Source of the DNA: Eopsaltria australis
Lineage: Eukaryota; Chordata; Aves; Passeriformes; Petroicidae
Assembly (NCBI GenBank): GCA_034509425.1
Contig: JAVTVJ010000076.1
Location: forward strand, 5,952,001 to 6,016,000
Reading direction: 5' to 3'
Length of the DNA: 64,000 nt
The notes under the pieces are model-generated. The model saw nothing but the letters and a program-made list of their open reading frames with translations, was not told the origin of the DNA and did no database searches. Below are positions 63,002-64,000 of this stretch, one piece after another. Both the position numbers and the translations under genes were made by a program. The stretch's first letter is position 1. Each line of letters opens with the position of its first letter.

Positions 63002-64000
63002 CTGATTACAATAGAGGTTGTGCAGAGAGGCAGAGAGACTTTGGTGCAGTTGAGAAGGCTTTAAAGTGTAGAAGTACATTAAATGTATCTTCAGTTAGAT
63101 CTCTGTCTTCTTCCAAGCCTTTTGTAGAAAGCCTAGTCAGTGATACGTAACTTGTTGCATTTATTGATTTCATAGGTTTGTCACCTTAAGGAATATTATT
63201 AGCAGTTTCATTGCACCTTACTCCAACATCCTTCACTTACTAATGTGAGGAAAAGTATTTCCTAATTATACCACCTAAAACAATCCAAGTGTATTTTTTC
63301 TTCATAGCATATGCTATTATTTTTCTTTCTGTTTGGATGTATGGGTGGGAATGGCTCAATTTCCAATTCTTTTCAGTTCCTGCTCTTTCAAGTCTATCTA
63401 GAACATAAGAATTTAAGAATTGCTTATCACTGGTGTTATTTCTTCATCACCTGTGAGCATGTTCCTTTTTTGAAAGGAAAGGGAAAATGAAATAATCTGT
63501 GCTTTCCTCTAATATATATTGATATATAAATTGATATAGGAAAAAATATTACAGAAAAGACTTTTTTTGTGACAAGTCACATCCTTTCCTCTGAGCAGCA
63601 TAGTCACTGTAGAGACAAAAACTTGCTCTGCTGCTTTGTGAGAGAATGCAGATTTAAGCAATCATCTCTTTCATGTTGCTACAGATAAATGGATAAATAT
63701 GCATGTGATGGAAAAGGGAAATTAGGTAATGATAATGGAAGAAAGCACTTTGATATCAGTATCACAGTATCTATGCTAAAGGCTATGTTTTATAAGCATT
63801 TTAATAAAAAAAAATAACAGATCCTTGCAGTTGCATTTAAATTTATCCTAAGTGGCAGAAAACAAACATTAATGATGGTAGATGCTATTATTACCTTTAG
63901 AAAGAGCATGATTTTACTGGATCTGGTTCAAGCCTCTTGCACATTAGTGTTGACAACACTGAATTAGTACTCATGCTCTCAGTATTCACAAATTCTACTA
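63002..64000. other. Unique non-coding stretch
   Basis: AT-rich; no gene or recognised repeat apart from a short TA-rich patch near 63512-63535. Confidence 0.5.

Noticed and set aside
1..64000. CRISPR arrays, operons, tRNA or rRNA genes
   Set aside because: No spaced direct-repeat array, no tightly packed coding frames and no cloverleaf or rRNA landmark was seen on either strand; the repeats are vertebrate in type.

Overview
The window looks like nuclear DNA from a bird. It is AT-rich, CpG-poor, non-coding vertebrate sequence. Its recognisable repeats are bird-type: CR1 LINE tails ending in the ATTCTATG-like octamer, and ERVL-like solo LTRs ending TG...CA. I saw no Alu, B1 or L1 and no bacterial gene organisation. 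Repeat family names come from memory of bird repeats, not from a search.

I found no confident protein-coding gene, tRNA, rRNA or CRISPR array. The open frames are short (134 codons at most). Several of the longest are explained by repeats: an LTR read antisense, the ORF2 of CR1, or CA/TA microsatellites. The window is best read as a large intron or a gene desert.

Layout. 1-11.6 kb: unique AT-rich sequence with a (TAAAA)n array and a 23-bp tandem duplication. 11.65-12.48 kb: CR1 pieces on the minus strand, joining a 3' tail to the segment between endonuclease and reverse transcriptase, with the RT core missing. 12.88-13.46 kb and 40.29-40.88 kb: two solo LTRs of one family in opposite orientation. 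19.69-20.50 kb and 38.20-38.52 kb: a second LTR family, one full solo LTR and one fragment. Further CR1 copies lie at 23.85 kb (minus), 30.0 kb (plus), 45.18 kb (minus, diverged), 46.53 kb (plus) and 58.96-59.23 kb (one CR1 nested in another). From 47.0 to 58.95 kb I recognise no transposable element.

No new multi-gene system is visible. The leads most worth checking are: a 60-bp candidate exon on the minus strand at 62942-63001 with good splice signals at both ends; a second minus-strand candidate at 55439-55491; a 33-bp perfect hairpin palindrome at 52504-52536; paired AP-1 sites made by an 11-bp duplication at 23433-23454; the nested CR1 at 59 kb; and the CR1 lacking its RT core at 11.65-12.48 kb. 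The exon and enhancer ideas are inference.
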